This document shows, piece by piece, positions 1-7,535 of a DNA stretch of 32,562 bases (within the stretch, counting starts at the first letter, position 1; each line of letters starts with the position of its first letter). Where the stretch lies: NCBI GenBank assembly GCA_003140075.1, contig PLIO01000247.1, forward strand, positions 4,061 to 36,622, in the 5' to 3' direction. The DNA comes from Acidobacteriaceae bacterium (lineage in GTDB: Bacteria; Acidobacteriota; Terriglobia; Terriglobales; Acidobacteriaceae). The notes under the pieces were generated by a model. That model worked only from the letters and a program-made list of their open reading frames with translations, did no database searches and was not told the origin of the DNA. Both the position numbers and the translations under genes were made by a program.

Positions 1-230
1 CCCATGTGATCGGCGGAAACACGGTCCATGTCCCGGGCCTGATCGGCTACGCCACGAAAGAAGTTGCCGCCGCCGACGACGATGGCGAGCTGCACGCCCA
101 GCTTGTGCACGTCGGCCAATTCCGCAGCGACCTCGTGGATGCGGGCGGTGTCGACACCAAAGCCCTGATTGGCAGCCAGAGCTTCTCCGGAAATCTTGAG
201 CAGAACGCGTTTGAAGGCAGGGGCTTGCAT
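1..230 (-). CDS. pyrH: Uridylate kinase (UMP kinase), N-terminal part, runs off left edge
   Basis: The first ~76 residues are present, starting MQAPAFKRVLLKISGEALA. They carry the amino-acid-kinase opening 'KRVLLKISGEAL' and the glycine-rich 'IVVGGGNFFRG' loop that binds phosphates in bacterial UMP kinases. The enzyme phosphorylates UMP to UDP for pyrimidine nucleotide supply and acts in the cytoplasm as a hexamer. The ATG at 230-228 is the natural family start. The gene lies downstream of tsf on the same strand with an 87-bp gap, and rpsB-tsf-pyrH is a widely conserved order, which supports the assignment. The C-terminal two thirds are outside the window, so the integrity of the gene cannot be judged. 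Confidence 0.95.
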   Translation of the reverse strand, partial: MQAPAFKRVLLKISGEALAANQGFGVDTARIHEVAAELADVHKLGVQLAIVVGGGNFFRGVADQARDMDRVSADHM

Positions 231-317
231 AGTGTAGCGCCGGCGTCCTGCCGGCTGTCGCGAGGGCGTCTCGCCTTCGCTTGGAGCCAAAAAAAGGCGT
301 CCGCAGGCGCCTGGAAA

Positions 318-974
318 TTACTCTGCTTTCTGTTCGTTAGGCTTCGTAGTAGCGACCGTCTCGCTGGCATCGCCCACTTTGAAGCGTGCAAAGCGGCGCA
401 CGCTGATGTTCTCGCCCAGTTTGCCGATCTTGGCCGCGATGAGCTGCGCGATCGACACGGTCTGATCCTTGATGAAGGGTTGCTCCAAGAGGCAAACCTC
501 CTCGTAGAACTTTTCCATCATGCCAGCGACCATTTTCTCGGCAATATGCTGTGGCTTGCCGGAGGCGACGGCCTTGGCGAGATAAATGTCTTTTTCCCGA
601 GCGAAGTCAGCCGGGGTTACGTCTTCCTTTCGGACATAGCGCGGATCGCTGGCCGCGATGTGCATGGCGATATCGTGGACCAGCTCTTTGAAGTCGTCGG
701 TGCGGGCCACGAAATCGCTTTCGCAGTTCACTTCGACCAGCACGCCGATTTTGCCGCCGGCGTGAATGTAGCTGGTCACCGCGCCTTCGCTGGTCACGCG
801 CGTGGCTTTTTTGGCCGCAACCGAGACGCCCTTCTTGCGAAGAATCACGACCGCCTGCTCCATATCGCCCTTGGCTTCGGTCAGGGCCTGTTTGCAATCC
901 ATCATGGGAGCTCCGGTTTTCTCCCGGAGGTCTTTCACTTGCGTTGCAGAAATGTTTGCCATAGTAGTGCTCAT
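318..974 (-). CDS. tsf: Elongation factor Ts
   Basis: This 218-residue protein is the guanine nucleotide exchange factor for EF-Tu. It has the N-terminal UBA-like helical region and the signature TGAPMMDCKQAL near residues 21-32, then the core with 'VNCESDFVARTDDF' that contacts EF-Tu. At 218 residues it is the short form found in many bacteria, with fewer core subdomains than the E. coli protein (283 residues). The start at 974 is preceded by AAGGA about 10 nt upstream. A second in-frame ATG at 962 (MANIS...) matches the usual family start and is an alternative. The gene follows rpsB, the conserved neighbour, after a 232-bp spacer filled with short degenerate repeats. Confidence 0.96.
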   Translation of the reverse strand: MSTTMANISATQVKDLREKTGAPMMDCKQALTEAKGDMEQAVVILRKKGVSVAAKKATRVTSEGAVTSYIHAGGKIGVLVEVNCESDFVARTDDFKELVHDIAMHIAASDPRYVRKEDVTPADFAREKDIYLAKAVASGKPQHIAEKMVAGMMEKFYEEVCLLEQPFIKDQTVSIAQLIAAKIGKLGENISVRRFARFKVGDASETVATTKPNEQKAE

Positions 975-1010
975 TGGTGGAGAGTCCTTATAAATTCTGG
1001 TTCATGTCGA

Positions 1011-1099
1011 GGTTGCAAGGTTTCAGAGTTTCAAGGTGGCAAAAATTTGGCATCCGCGTGAACTTTGAAACCCTGAAACCTCTGAAACTTTGAGACCTT
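1011..1099. repeat. Fold-back repeat of GTTTCAA-type units in the rpsB-tsf spacer
   Basis: The left arm (about 1011-1041) is built of GTTTCA-type words. The right arm (1063-1099) carries four complementary words CTTTGAAAC, CCTGAAAC, CTCTGAAAC and TTTGAGAC at 8-9 bp spacing. The arms can pair imperfectly around a ~20-nt loop. Nothing here looks coding. It may form RNA structure between the rpsB and tsf cistrons. Confidence 0.6.
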
Positions 1100-1173
1100 A
1101 GCTTCTACAAACGTTGACCCGCGCCGGACGACCCGCGCGGGTCTGATGTCAAATGCCCGGTTTTTGTCATCGC

Positions 1174-1194
1174 CAACGACCAACGACTAGCGAC
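1174..1194. repeat. Three tandem heptamers just downstream of rpsB
   Basis: CAACGAC-CAACGAC-TAGCGAC occupy three consecutive 7-bp steps, ending 12 bp from the rpsB stop. The array is short, and no inverted partner was found within the spacer. Confidence 0.5.
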
Positions 1195-1206
1195 CAAGGA
1201 CGGTTT

Positions 1207-2133
1207 TTAAACCGTCTGGCTCTCCACCTTGGGAATATCAGCCTCTTCGTTCGCGACCGGCTTCTTGTGCGTACCCGGGCCGAGCACTTCCTCCATGCTG
1301 ATGTCTTCGCCGATGTCCGCCAAGTCAGACGCGGATGCAGCTGCCTGAGCATGAAGTTCAAGCGCCGCCGCCGCATCTTCCGCCTGTTGCGCTTCCCGAG
1401 CCTGCGCTTGTTCCGTCGCCGCAGTCATGTCGGCGACCTGCTTATCGGTCATCAACTGCGCTCCCTCGGCGATCGAATCCGAAATCTTTGAAGTAAACAG
1501 CCGGATCGCGCGCAATGCGTCGTCGTTGCCCGGAATCACGTAATCCACTTCGCTGGGATCGCAATTCGTATCCACCACCGCGACCACCGGAATACCCAGC
1601 TTGCGCGCCTCGCGCACCGCAATCTGCTCTTTGTTGGAATCGATCACGAACACCGCATCCGGCAACCGGCTCATATTCTTGATGCCCGCCAGGTTGGCCT
1701 GCAGGTGCTTGCGCTCGCGCTCCAGCTTGATGACTTCTTTCTTCGGCAGCAGCTCGTAGCGGCCATCGGTGGCCATTTCGTCGAGCTCTTTCAGCCGCTT
1801 TACCGACTTCTGCACCGTGACCCAGTTGGTGAGCAATCCGCCCAGCCAGCGCTGGTTGATGTAAAACGCGCCGCACTTGGTGGCCTCTTCGGCAATCGCA
1901 TCCTGCGCCTGGCGCTTAGTTCCCACAAACAGCACAATCTTGCCGTCGGCCGCCAGCTCCTGTACGAATCTCGACGCCTCTTTGAACATCTTCAGCGTCT
2001 TCTGCAAGTCGATGATGTAAATCCCATTGCGCTCTCCGAAGATGTATTCCTTCATCTTGGGATTCCAGCGCTTCGTCTGATGCCCGAAGTGAACCCCCGC
2101 TTCGAGCAACTCCTTCATGGTGATGGTAGCCAA
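1207..2133 (-). CDS. rpsB: Small ribosomal subunit protein uS2, with long C-terminal tail
   Basis: The start [20 protein letters not shown] is the canonical S2 opening, and '[10 protein letters not shown]' and '[32 protein letters not shown]' are the usual conserved blocks. S2 assembles late on the 30S solvent side and helps to recruit S1. The start codon is TTG at 2133-2131, with AAGGAGG only 4 nt upstream; the later ATG (MKELL) is about 19 nt from the Shine-Dalgarno and would remove conserved residues. The protein is 308 residues against ~240 for typical S2. The extra ~70 residues form an Ala/Glu/Gln-rich acidic tail (about 235-308) that is probably disordered and of unknown function. tsf is next downstream. 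Confidence 0.96.
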   Translation of the reverse strand: MATITMKELLEAGVHFGHQTKRWNPKMKEYIFGERNGIYIIDLQKTLKMFKEASRFVQELAADGKIVLFVGTKRQAQDAIAEEATKCGAFYINQRWLGGLLTNWVTVQKSVKRLKELDEMATDGRYELLPKKEVIKLERERKHLQANLAGIKNMSRLPDAVFVIDSNKEQIAVREARKLGIPVVAVVDTNCDPSEVDYVIPGNDDALRAIRLFTSKISDSIAEGAQLMTDKQVADMTAATEQAQAREAQQAEDAAAALELHAQAAASASDLADIGEDISMEEVLGPGTHKKPVANEEADIPKVESQTV

Positions 2134-2174
2134 TGAACCTCCTTAATTAGTCTGCATCAGGAAACCCGTTCTCA

Positions 2175-2232
2175 GTACCGAGTACCCAGTACCCAGCAAA
2201 AAACACTGGCAACTGGGTACTAGCAACTGGGT
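2175..2232. repeat. Heptamer repeat with inverted partner array in the rpsI-rpsB spacer
   Basis: GTACCGA-GTACCCA-GTACCCA (2175-2195) is followed after a 9-bp spacer by ACTGGCA-ACTGGGT-ACTAGCA-ACTGGGT (2205-2232). Both halves keep a strict 7-bp step, and the right half is complementary to the left (GTACCCAGT / ACTGGGTAC), so the region can fold back. Confidence 0.7.
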
Positions 2233-2303
2233 ACTTCTTCCCGATTGCCATTCCCGTCCCCGTGCCGCGAGGCTCGGGAAGAATTGAACACCTAAAAACT
2301 CAA

Positions 2304-2374
2304 CGTTTCAAAGTTTCAGACGTTTCAAGGTTTCAATGACACTTTGAAACCATGAAACCTTGAAACGTTGAAAC
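2304..2374 (-). terminator. Fold-back octamer array touching the rpsI stop, possible terminator or RNA-stability hairpin
   Basis: The right arm has four consecutive octamers CTTTGAAA, CCATGAAA, CCTTGAAA and CGTTGAAA (2342-2373). The left arm (2304-2335) carries the complementary GTTTCA words. The array ends at the base before the rpsI stop codon (2375-2377), so it would be the 3' end of the rplM-rpsI transcript. No U-run follows, so classical intrinsic termination is not assured. Confidence 0.5.
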
Positions 2375-2770
2375 CTATCTCTTCGAGAACTGGAAGCGCT
2401 TGCGCGCGCCCTTCTGGCCGTACTTCTTGCGCTCTTTGCCGCGCGAGTCACGCGAGACCATGCCTTCCGCCTTCAGTTTGCCGCGCAGTTCCGCGTTGAA
2501 CTGCATCAGCGCGCGCGCGATACCGAGCTTTACCGCATCGGCCTGACCGCGCACTCCGCCGCCCAGAACGCTGGCGATAATGTTGAACGAAGCCGCCGTC
2601 TCAGTGGACGCCAACGGCGCTTTTGCCGCCGAACGCTGCGCCGGAGTTACGAAATATTCCTCGAACGCGCGCCCGTTCACTTTGAAATCGCCGCTGCCCG
2701 GACGCAGATACACCCGCGCAATCGCCCGCTTCCGACGTCCCGTTCCGTAGTATTGGACCAATTCTGCCAT
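2375..2770 (-). CDS. rpsI: Small ribosomal subunit protein uS9
   Basis: The 131 residues contain the family opening '[19 protein letters not shown]' and the closing basic tail ending KRFQFSKR, whose terminal 'SKR' reaches the P-site tRNA in S9 proteins. '[21 protein letters not shown]' is the conserved middle block. The length is normal for the family. The gene follows rplM on the same strand, the usual pairing, but the 162-bp gap is longer than in most genomes and holds a heptamer array plus a dispersed-repeat element. It is probably co-transcribed with rplM from the promoter at 3499-3528. Confidence 0.97.
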   Translation of the reverse strand: MAELVQYYGTGRRKRAIARVYLRPGSGDFKVNGRAFEEYFVTPAQRSAAKAPLASTETAASFNIIASVLGGGVRGQADAVKLGIARALMQFNAELRGKLKAEGMVSRDSRGKERKKYGQKGARKRFQFSKR

Positions 2771-2772
2771 GC

Positions 2773-2807
2773 TAGCTCTTAGCTCCTAGCTCTTAGCTTC
2801 TAGCTTG
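2773..2807. repeat. Five perfect-register tandem heptamers upstream of rpsI
   Basis: TAGCTCT, TAGCTCC, TAGCTCT, TAGCTTC and TAGCTTG lie in uninterrupted 7-bp register directly in front of the rpsI start (the ATG ends at 2768). The array covers the position where a Shine-Dalgarno would be. On the minus strand it reads as AAGCTA/GAGCTA words rather than a clear GGAGG. Confidence 0.75.
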
Positions 2808-2855
2808 AATCCCAGAAGCGAGCCCTTGATCTCTTGAAATCTAAAACAAACTTGC

Positions 2856-2897
2856 CATCCTGAGCGCAGCCGTTCTTCAGGCGGAGCGAAGGATCTC
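2856..2897. repeat. Dispersed CATCCTGAG...GGATCTC intergenic repeat
   Basis: CATCCTGAGCGCAGCC at the left and GCGAAGGATCTC at the right form the imperfect ends of a short element. A second, diverged member lies at 9865-9922. I recognise the ends as a repeat type common in acidobacterial spacers. It does not encode a protein. Confidence 0.6.
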
Positions 2898-2932
2898 AAT
2901 CTTCTCCGACCCCGTGGCGCCTGAAAAGAGCC

Positions 2933-3373
2933 TTACGCCCTTACTTCCAACTTCAAATCCTGCGGCTTCTGCGCCTCATGCGGATGTTTGTCGCCTCTGT
3001 AAACGTTCAGCTTCGACAGCATGTGATCCGCCAGCTTGTTCTTGGGCAGCATGCGCCGGACCGCGTCTTCAATGATCTTTTCCGGCTTGCGCGCCAGGCG
3101 CTTGCGGTAATCTTCGGTACGCAGCCCGCCGGGGTAACCGGTGTAGTGGTGATACTGCTTCTGCTCCGACTTCACGCCGGTGGTTCTCACCTTCTCGGCA
3201 TTAATGACGATCACGTGATCGCCGGTGTCGAGAAAGGGCGTGTACTGCGGGTTCTCTTTGCCCATGAGGATGCGGGCCACCTGCGAGGCCATGCGCCCCA
3301 GAGTTTGACCATCCGCATCCACGACGTACCACTTGCGCACAATTTCCCCCGCTTTGGGGAAATAGGTTGACAT
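2933..3373 (-). CDS. rplM: Large ribosomal subunit protein uL13
   Basis: The 146 residues match L13: '[27 protein letters not shown]' near residues 13-39, '[12 protein letters not shown]' at about 51-62, '[13 protein letters not shown]' and '[22 protein letters not shown]'. L13 is an early-assembling protein of the 50S subunit. The ATG at 3373-3371 has GGGAG about 7 nt upstream. It is the first gene of the minus-strand ribosomal block, with a consensus promoter about 125 bp upstream. Its length is normal for the family. Confidence 0.97.
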   Translation of the reverse strand: MSTYFPKAGEIVRKWYVVDADGQTLGRMASQVARILMGKENPQYTPFLDTGDHVIVINAEKVRTTGVKSEQKQYHHYTGYPGGLRTEDYRKRLARKPEKIIEDAVRRMLPKNKLADHMLSKLNVYRGDKHPHEAQKPQDLKLEVRA

Positions 3374-3498
3374 CGGAATCTCCCAGAATGAAAAAAATTG
3401 CGAAACGCGATTGAAATTACAAAGAAGACCGCTCGTTGATTCCCCGGCGAGGACGCCAGACCATCAGGCGGGCAACCGCGAGACTTCCCAAAGCTTTA

Positions 3499-3528
3499 AA
3501 GATACCGGAGGGCGCAAGGAATTGTCAA
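3499..3528 (-). promoter_or_regulatory. Sigma-70-type promoter for the rplM operon
   Basis: On the minus strand a perfect -35 TTGACA (3528-3523) is followed after 18 bp by TATCTT (3504-3499). Transcription would begin near 3490, giving a ~117-nt leader before rplM. Confidence 0.65.
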
Positions 3529-3585
3529 CGCAGAGTTAAGAATTCCGGCTAGCCGCTTCCCACTTCCGTGCTAACATTCCGCCCC

Positions 3586-4107
3586 ATGGCAGCGCCGTCT
3601 TTCGCTTTTCGCTATCTGGTGCCCGTCGCCGTCGCGTTCGTTGCCATAGGCGCCTTCGCCGCCGACGAAACCGGCCAACCCGCCCCGCGCTTCCACGCCA
3701 AAACCACCACCGGCGACCAGTTCAACAACGCGTCGGTAAAGGGCAAGGTGGTCCTCTTCGAGTTTTGGACCACCTGGTGCAAGTACTGCGAAAACGAAGC
3801 CTCCCTGGTCGATGACATCGCCAAGGAGTTCGCCGACAAAGGCCTGATCGTGCTCGCCGTCGATGTTCTCGAGCCCGATCAGAAAGTGAAGAAATATCTG
3901 GCCGAGCACCCTCGATCCGTTCCGATCGTGCTGACGAAAGACACCAACCTCTCCGCCATGTACAACGCCCAAAGTTACCCGATCTACGTGATCATCGACC
4001 GCGACGGCAACATCGCCGGCGAGCAACGCGGCGCCGCGGGAGAAAGAGGACTGCGGCGACTCTTAAGCCGCGCGGGAATCGAAGCGAAACCGGAGGCAGA
4101 AGAATAA
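3586..4107 (+). CDS. Secreted TlpA/ResA-like thiol-disulfide oxidoreductase
   Basis: The 173-residue protein has a thioredoxin fold. A signal peptide covers residues 1-25 (hydrophobic LVPVAVAFVAIGAFA, cleavage after AFA). The motif 'VVLFEFWTTWCKYCENEASL' follows, with the active-site CKYC at 65-68, and 'SYPIYVIIDRDGNIAGEQRG' contains the cis-proline and the beta-strand typical of TlpA-like proteins. It probably reduces disulfides or shuttles electrons outside the cytoplasm, for example in cytochrome c maturation; the partner is unknown. I chose the ATG at 3586 over the GTG at 3568 because it puts the hydrophobic segment closer to the N-terminus. The gene is alone on the plus strand and convergent with the permease gene. 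Confidence 0.85.
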   Translation: MAAPSFAFRYLVPVAVAFVAIGAFAADETGQPAPRFHAKTTTGDQFNNASVKGKVVLFEFWTTWCKYCENEASLVDDIAKEFADKGLIVLAVDVLEPDQKVKKYLAEHPRSVPIVLTKDTNLSAMYNAQSYPIYVIIDRDGNIAGEQRGAAGERGLRRLLSRAGIEAKPEAEE

Positions 4108-4140
4108 GGAATAGTTAGAGGGTCACGGGGTAGGGTTAAT

Positions 4141-4155
4141 GGGAGCTAAGCTCCC
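4141..4155. terminator. Short palindrome between convergent genes
   Basis: GGGAGCT-A-AGCTCCC is a perfect 7-bp inverted repeat between two convergent stop codons, followed on the plus strand by TTTCCT. It may be a weak bidirectional terminator. The preceding 4117-4143 has GGG runs roughly every 7 bp, a weak echo of the heptamer repeats elsewhere. Confidence 0.45.
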
Positions 4156-4160
4156 TTTCC

Positions 4161-5267
4161 TCACTCGTACGCCAAAGCCTCAATCGGATCCTTCCCCGCC
4201 GCCTTGAAAGCCGGATACAGCGCCCCGGCGATTGCCCCCAGCACCGCCACAATCACGGCTCGGAGAATCCAGTCCGCACTTACCACCACCTGTACCAGCG
4301 GAAAGCGATGCCGAATGGCCCAGCTCGCTGCCAGACTGAACAGGAGACCTAGCACGATGCCAGCCACAGCCAGCAATCCGGTTTCACGCATAATCACGTC
4401 CACGATGTAGAACTTCGACGCGCCCATCGCCTTCAATATCCCGATCTCGCGCGTGCGTTCCATCACCGCCGCATACATCGATTGGAAAATCACCAGAAAG
4501 CCGATGATCAGGCTCACCCCAATCACCACCCCGATGAATGGCCGAAACCCCGGCAACCGGCTCGGCGTCATCATGCTGAGATACTCCTCGGTCGACTGGA
4601 CCGAATATTTTTCCATGCCCGGCTGACTCTTCACTTCTTTCACCACCTCATCGGCGTGGGCGGGGTCGTCGAGTTTCACGTAAAAGACCGAGGCCTTATC
4701 CTTGGCGCCGACTAGATCCTGCAGCGTGGCCAAAGGCAGAAACTTGCGTGCGCCCCGGCCGTTCTCCACGATCCCAGCAACACGAAATTTGTTGTTCAGA
4801 ACCTCCATCGTGTCGCCCACCTTGACGTGCTTCTGCCGGGCAATGTAATCGTCCACCAGAATGTCATTCGGACCCAGGAACGGTCCGCCCTCCACATACT
4901 GAAATGGTCCACCTAATGCTTCGAAGCTGGGAAGATCGATTCCGTCAATCACTTCCAGCGCGCCTGCGGTCGAGAGTTGCCAGATCACCGGACTCACCAC
5001 TTTGACATGCGGCATCCGGCGCAGGATATCGGCGACCTTGACCGGAACTGGTGCTCCGCTAATGCCGGCCAGGTTCGACGATCCCGGAGGCTGCACAATC
5101 ACATCTGCACCTATGCCCGCCGTCCGGTTTTTGGAATCGTTCATGATGCCGTAGCACAGGCCCGCGATCAGCAGAATCAGCGCTACTTCCAGCGCAATCG
5201 CCACCATGCTGATCAGGGAGCGGATCGGGCGATGCACCAGATTGGAGACCACCATTTTATTCATCAT
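4161..5267 (-). CDS. ABC transporter permease, FtsX/MacB-type
   Basis: The 368 residues show the MacB/FtsX layout: one N-terminal TM helix (about 18-41), a large periplasmic domain (about 45-240), then three C-terminal TM helices (about 243-268, 293-318, 332-356). 'ERTREIGILKAMGAS' after TM2 is the coupling motif of this family, and the end 'YPAFKAAGKDPIEALAYE' is the classical FtsX C-terminus. Such permeases work with a cytoplasmic ATPase in lipoprotein release or mechanotransmission. No ATPase gene is adjacent: upstream is the lipoprotein gene (38-bp gap, same strand) and downstream is a convergent gene. The start may be the first ATG or the internal one at MVVSN; no good Shine-Dalgarno distinguishes them. 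Confidence 0.88.
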   Translation of the reverse strand: MMNKMVVSNLVHRPIRSLISMVAIALEVALILLIAGLCYGIMNDSKNRTAGIGADVIVQPPGSSNLAGISGAPVPVKVADILRRMPHVKVVSPVIWQLSTAGALEVIDGIDLPSFEALGGPFQYVEGGPFLGPNDILVDDYIARQKHVKVGDTMEVLNNKFRVAGIVENGRGARKFLPLATLQDLVGAKDKASVFYVKLDDPAHADEVVKEVKSQPGMEKYSVQSTEEYLSMMTPSRLPGFRPFIGVVIGVSLIIGFLVIFQSMYAAVMERTREIGILKAMGASKFYIVDVIMRETGLLAVAGIVLGLLFSLAASWAIRHRFPLVQVVVSADWILRAVIVAVLGAIAGALYPAFKAAGKDPIEALAYE

Positions 5268-5305
5268 GACGGATTACCGCGGAACTGCCCAGGCCCGTGT
5301 ACAGA

Positions 5306-6235
5306 CTACTTCTCCCTCGCCGGCGGAACGGCCGCACTCGATTGCGGCGCCTTGTCCAGATGCACCACCTCCGCCCCGGGCGGCTGCTCCAGCGTAAACT
5401 GATCGTCCCTTAGCGCCTTGTTGATCTCCAGCTTCAACATGTTAAGGGTGATGTCGTACTCCTCCTGCGGCCGGTAAATCTCGATGCGCGATGGAAAGCT
5501 GACGCCGTCGTACTCCTTGTAGCTCGCATACCGGACGTCGCTCACCAGATTGGCCTGCTCGTCATAGATATACTGGCGATGCGGTTGCAGGTCGGTGCGG
5601 CTGAAAACAATCTTGCGTGACAACACGCCCTCGTTCTCGCCCTTCTTGCGGATGACGATGAGTTCGTAGTCTTCCTGCAGAACGCGATGCCCCTTGGCAT
5701 CATGCAAAATCTCTTCGCTATTTTCCAGCACAGCAATCTCGTGCTCAGCATCGATGTGCGGAATCAGCAGCGCCTCATAGATGTCTCGCGGCCGAATATT
5801 CTCCATGGGCTGGTCCGCATTTTTCGCCTGCACCTCATTGCTCCCCACCACAAAGCGGTTCCGCGGCGGAATCCACAGCTTGAAGTCCCGTCCGTCGCTC
5901 ACCATGTCGAAGGCCGTCGTGCGCACGATCGGCAACAGCCCAATCATGTGCAGCATCGCTGGCTTCCGCGCCAGCACGTAGCCGCGAATCTCCTTGTAGT
6001 CGGTGACGTGGCCTTTCTTCGCCCCGCCCACGGAGGTGTCAATGTCCACGGTCGCCTGCAGCGACTGGATCTTCTCCGCCTGCTGGTTGAGGCTGTCGAT
6101 CAATCCTGATTGCGTGGATTCTTTAAGCGGAGCTTTGGAATAGGTTTCTTCCACCGGTCGCGTGCGGAACAAACAGCCCGTAGTGGGCAGCACCGCCAGC
6201 AGAGTCAAAGCCCAGAAGGGCGAGCAACGTCTCAT
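5306..6235 (-). CDS. Putative outer-membrane lipoprotein, LolA/LolB-like fold (DUF4292-type)
   Basis: The 309 residues start with a short basic n-region (MRR), a hydrophobic stretch and a Cys at about residue 21 in a weak lipobox (LPTTGC). This suggests lipid modification, although the -3 residue is not ideal. The body is mostly beta: '...VLARKPAMLHMIGLLPIVRTTAFDMVSDG' and 'DFKLWIPPRNRFVVG' resemble the half-barrel of LolA/LolB-type lipid carriers as seen in DUF4292 proteins. The C-terminus is Pro/Ala-rich. It is followed 38 bp later by the FtsX-type permease, so the two may form an envelope lipoprotein or lipid handling pair. The function is inferred only from fold-like features and context. 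Confidence 0.65.
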   Translation of the reverse strand: MRRCSPFWALTLLAVLPTTGCLFRTRPVEETYSKAPLKESTQSGLIDSLNQQAEKIQSLQATVDIDTSVGGAKKGHVTDYKEIRGYVLARKPAMLHMIGLLPIVRTTAFDMVSDGRDFKLWIPPRNRFVVGSNEVQAKNADQPMENIRPRDIYEALLIPHIDAEHEIAVLENSEEILHDAKGHRVLQEDYELIVIRKKGENEGVLSRKIVFSRTDLQPHRQYIYDEQANLVSDVRYASYKEYDGVSFPSRIEIYRPQEEYDITLNMLKLEINKALRDDQFTLEQPPGAEVVHLDKAPQSSAAVPPAREK

Positions 6236-6481
6236 GAAGGATTAGATGATCTCCCGAACATTTGAGTATACAGCGATGGGAAAGGGTGCAAAACCAGAGC
6301 CGGCACTTGCAGCGTCTCAGTCTGCTTCATGAGGAATCTCTAAGCAGTCTCTCGGCGCACGCAGCGGCTCTTCTCCGCGATCTAAGATTTTGCATTCGCC
6401 GACTCTGGCTGGGCAACGAGGCGAGAATCTTACTAAAGTCAGCTACGCCCGCCTTCCCTCATCATCTAAACTGTCGCTATC
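6236..6481. other. Divergent spacer between the lipoprotein gene and mltG
   Basis: This 246-bp stretch between divergent genes must hold both promoters. I see no convincing -10/-35 pair, repeat or small gene in it. Confidence 0.5.
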
Positions 6482-7486
6482 GTGCGCAAGATCTTCTGGC
6501 TCGTCCTCATCGCCGCCATGGCATTCGCGGGTTGGTTCGCCTGGGCTGTGTTAAGTCCAGTTGAGCCTTCGGGGCAAACATTTGTTATGTTGCGCCCGGG
6601 ATATTCCACCCGCCGCATCGCCGCCGAACTGAAGTCCAGCGGACTTATCCGCAGCGAGCAAGCCTTCATTCTGTGGCATTATCTGCACCGCGGCCGATCG
6701 TTGAAAGCCGGAGAGTATCGCTTCGACAAATCCCGGAATATGATCGACGTCCACAATCGCCTGGCCCGCGGCGATGTCTATTTCCGCACCGTAGTGGTCC
6801 CCGAAGGTTTCACCATGTTCGACATCGCCCGCGCCATCGAAACTGCCGGACTCGGGCCCGCGGAGGATTTCCTGAAGGTTGCGCAATCGGATACTGCGCT
6901 CATCGCAGACTTCGCGCCTAACGCGCCTTGCCTTGAGGGCTACCTCTTTCCCGACACTTACCAATTCAGCCGCATGATGACTATGGACGAAATGGCGGCG
7001 GCCATGGTCAAACAATTTCGCCAAGTGGCAAACCAGATTGGATTAATTCAAGCGCAAGAAAGTACGCCATCAGAGGAACTCCATCGCACCGTTACCATGG
7101 CGTCGATCATAGAAAAAGAAACGGCTGTGGCTGAAGAACGCCCGCTCGTCGCCAGCGTTTACTACAACCGTTTGGAGAAGAGAATTGCGCTCGACGCCGA
7201 TCCCAGCATTATCTACGCGGAACTGCTAGCCGGAGCCTACACCGGCGCGCTGCATCACGACGACATGCGCTTCAACTCGCCGTACAACACTTACACGCAC
7301 ACCGGACTTCCGCCCGGGCCCATCGCCAATCCCGGCAAGAGCGCGCTCGAAGCGGCCATGCATCCGGCACAATCTGATTACTACTATTTCGTCGCTGACG
7401 CCGCCGGCCACCATCGCTTCGCCCGCACGATGGAAGAGCACGATAGGAATGTCGCCTCCTACCGCCGCGCCATGCGCGGAAAATAG
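6482..7486 (+). CDS. mltG: Endolytic peptidoglycan transglycosylase MltG (YceG-like)
   Basis: The 334 residues have a single N-terminal TM anchor (about 4-24), a LysM-like part, and the YceG catalytic domain. Diagnostic motifs are 'LEGYLFPDTYQF' (about 151-162), 'MASIIEKET' with the predicted catalytic Glu at 211, 'VYYNRLEKRIALDADPSI' and 'NTYTHTGLPPGPIANPG'. MltG cuts nascent glycan strands in the periplasm and is thought to set glycan length. The start is GTG at 6482, right before the membrane anchor, with no obvious Shine-Dalgarno. The length agrees with the family. The dehydratase gene follows 49 bp downstream on the same strand. Confidence 0.95.
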   Translation: MRKIFWLVLIAAMAFAGWFAWAVLSPVEPSGQTFVMLRPGYSTRRIAAELKSSGLIRSEQAFILWHYLHRGRSLKAGEYRFDKSRNMIDVHNRLARGDVYFRTVVVPEGFTMFDIARAIETAGLGPAEDFLKVAQSDTALIADFAPNAPCLEGYLFPDTYQFSRMMTMDEMAAAMVKQFRQVANQIGLIQAQESTPSEELHRTVTMASIIEKETAVAEERPLVASVYYNRLEKRIALDADPSIIYAELLAGAYTGALHHDDMRFNSPYNTYTHTGLPPGPIANPGKSALEAAMHPAQSDYYYFVADAAGHHRFARTMEEHDRNVASYRRAMRGK

Positions 7487-7535
7487 CGGGCAGGACCTAC
7501 TAGCGCGCAGTGTACAATCCTTCCTGTTTTCCATC

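Noticed and set aside
1011..2807. CRISPR array
   Set aside because: The repeats are 7-8 bp, degenerate and without regular unique spacers; no cas genes are nearby.
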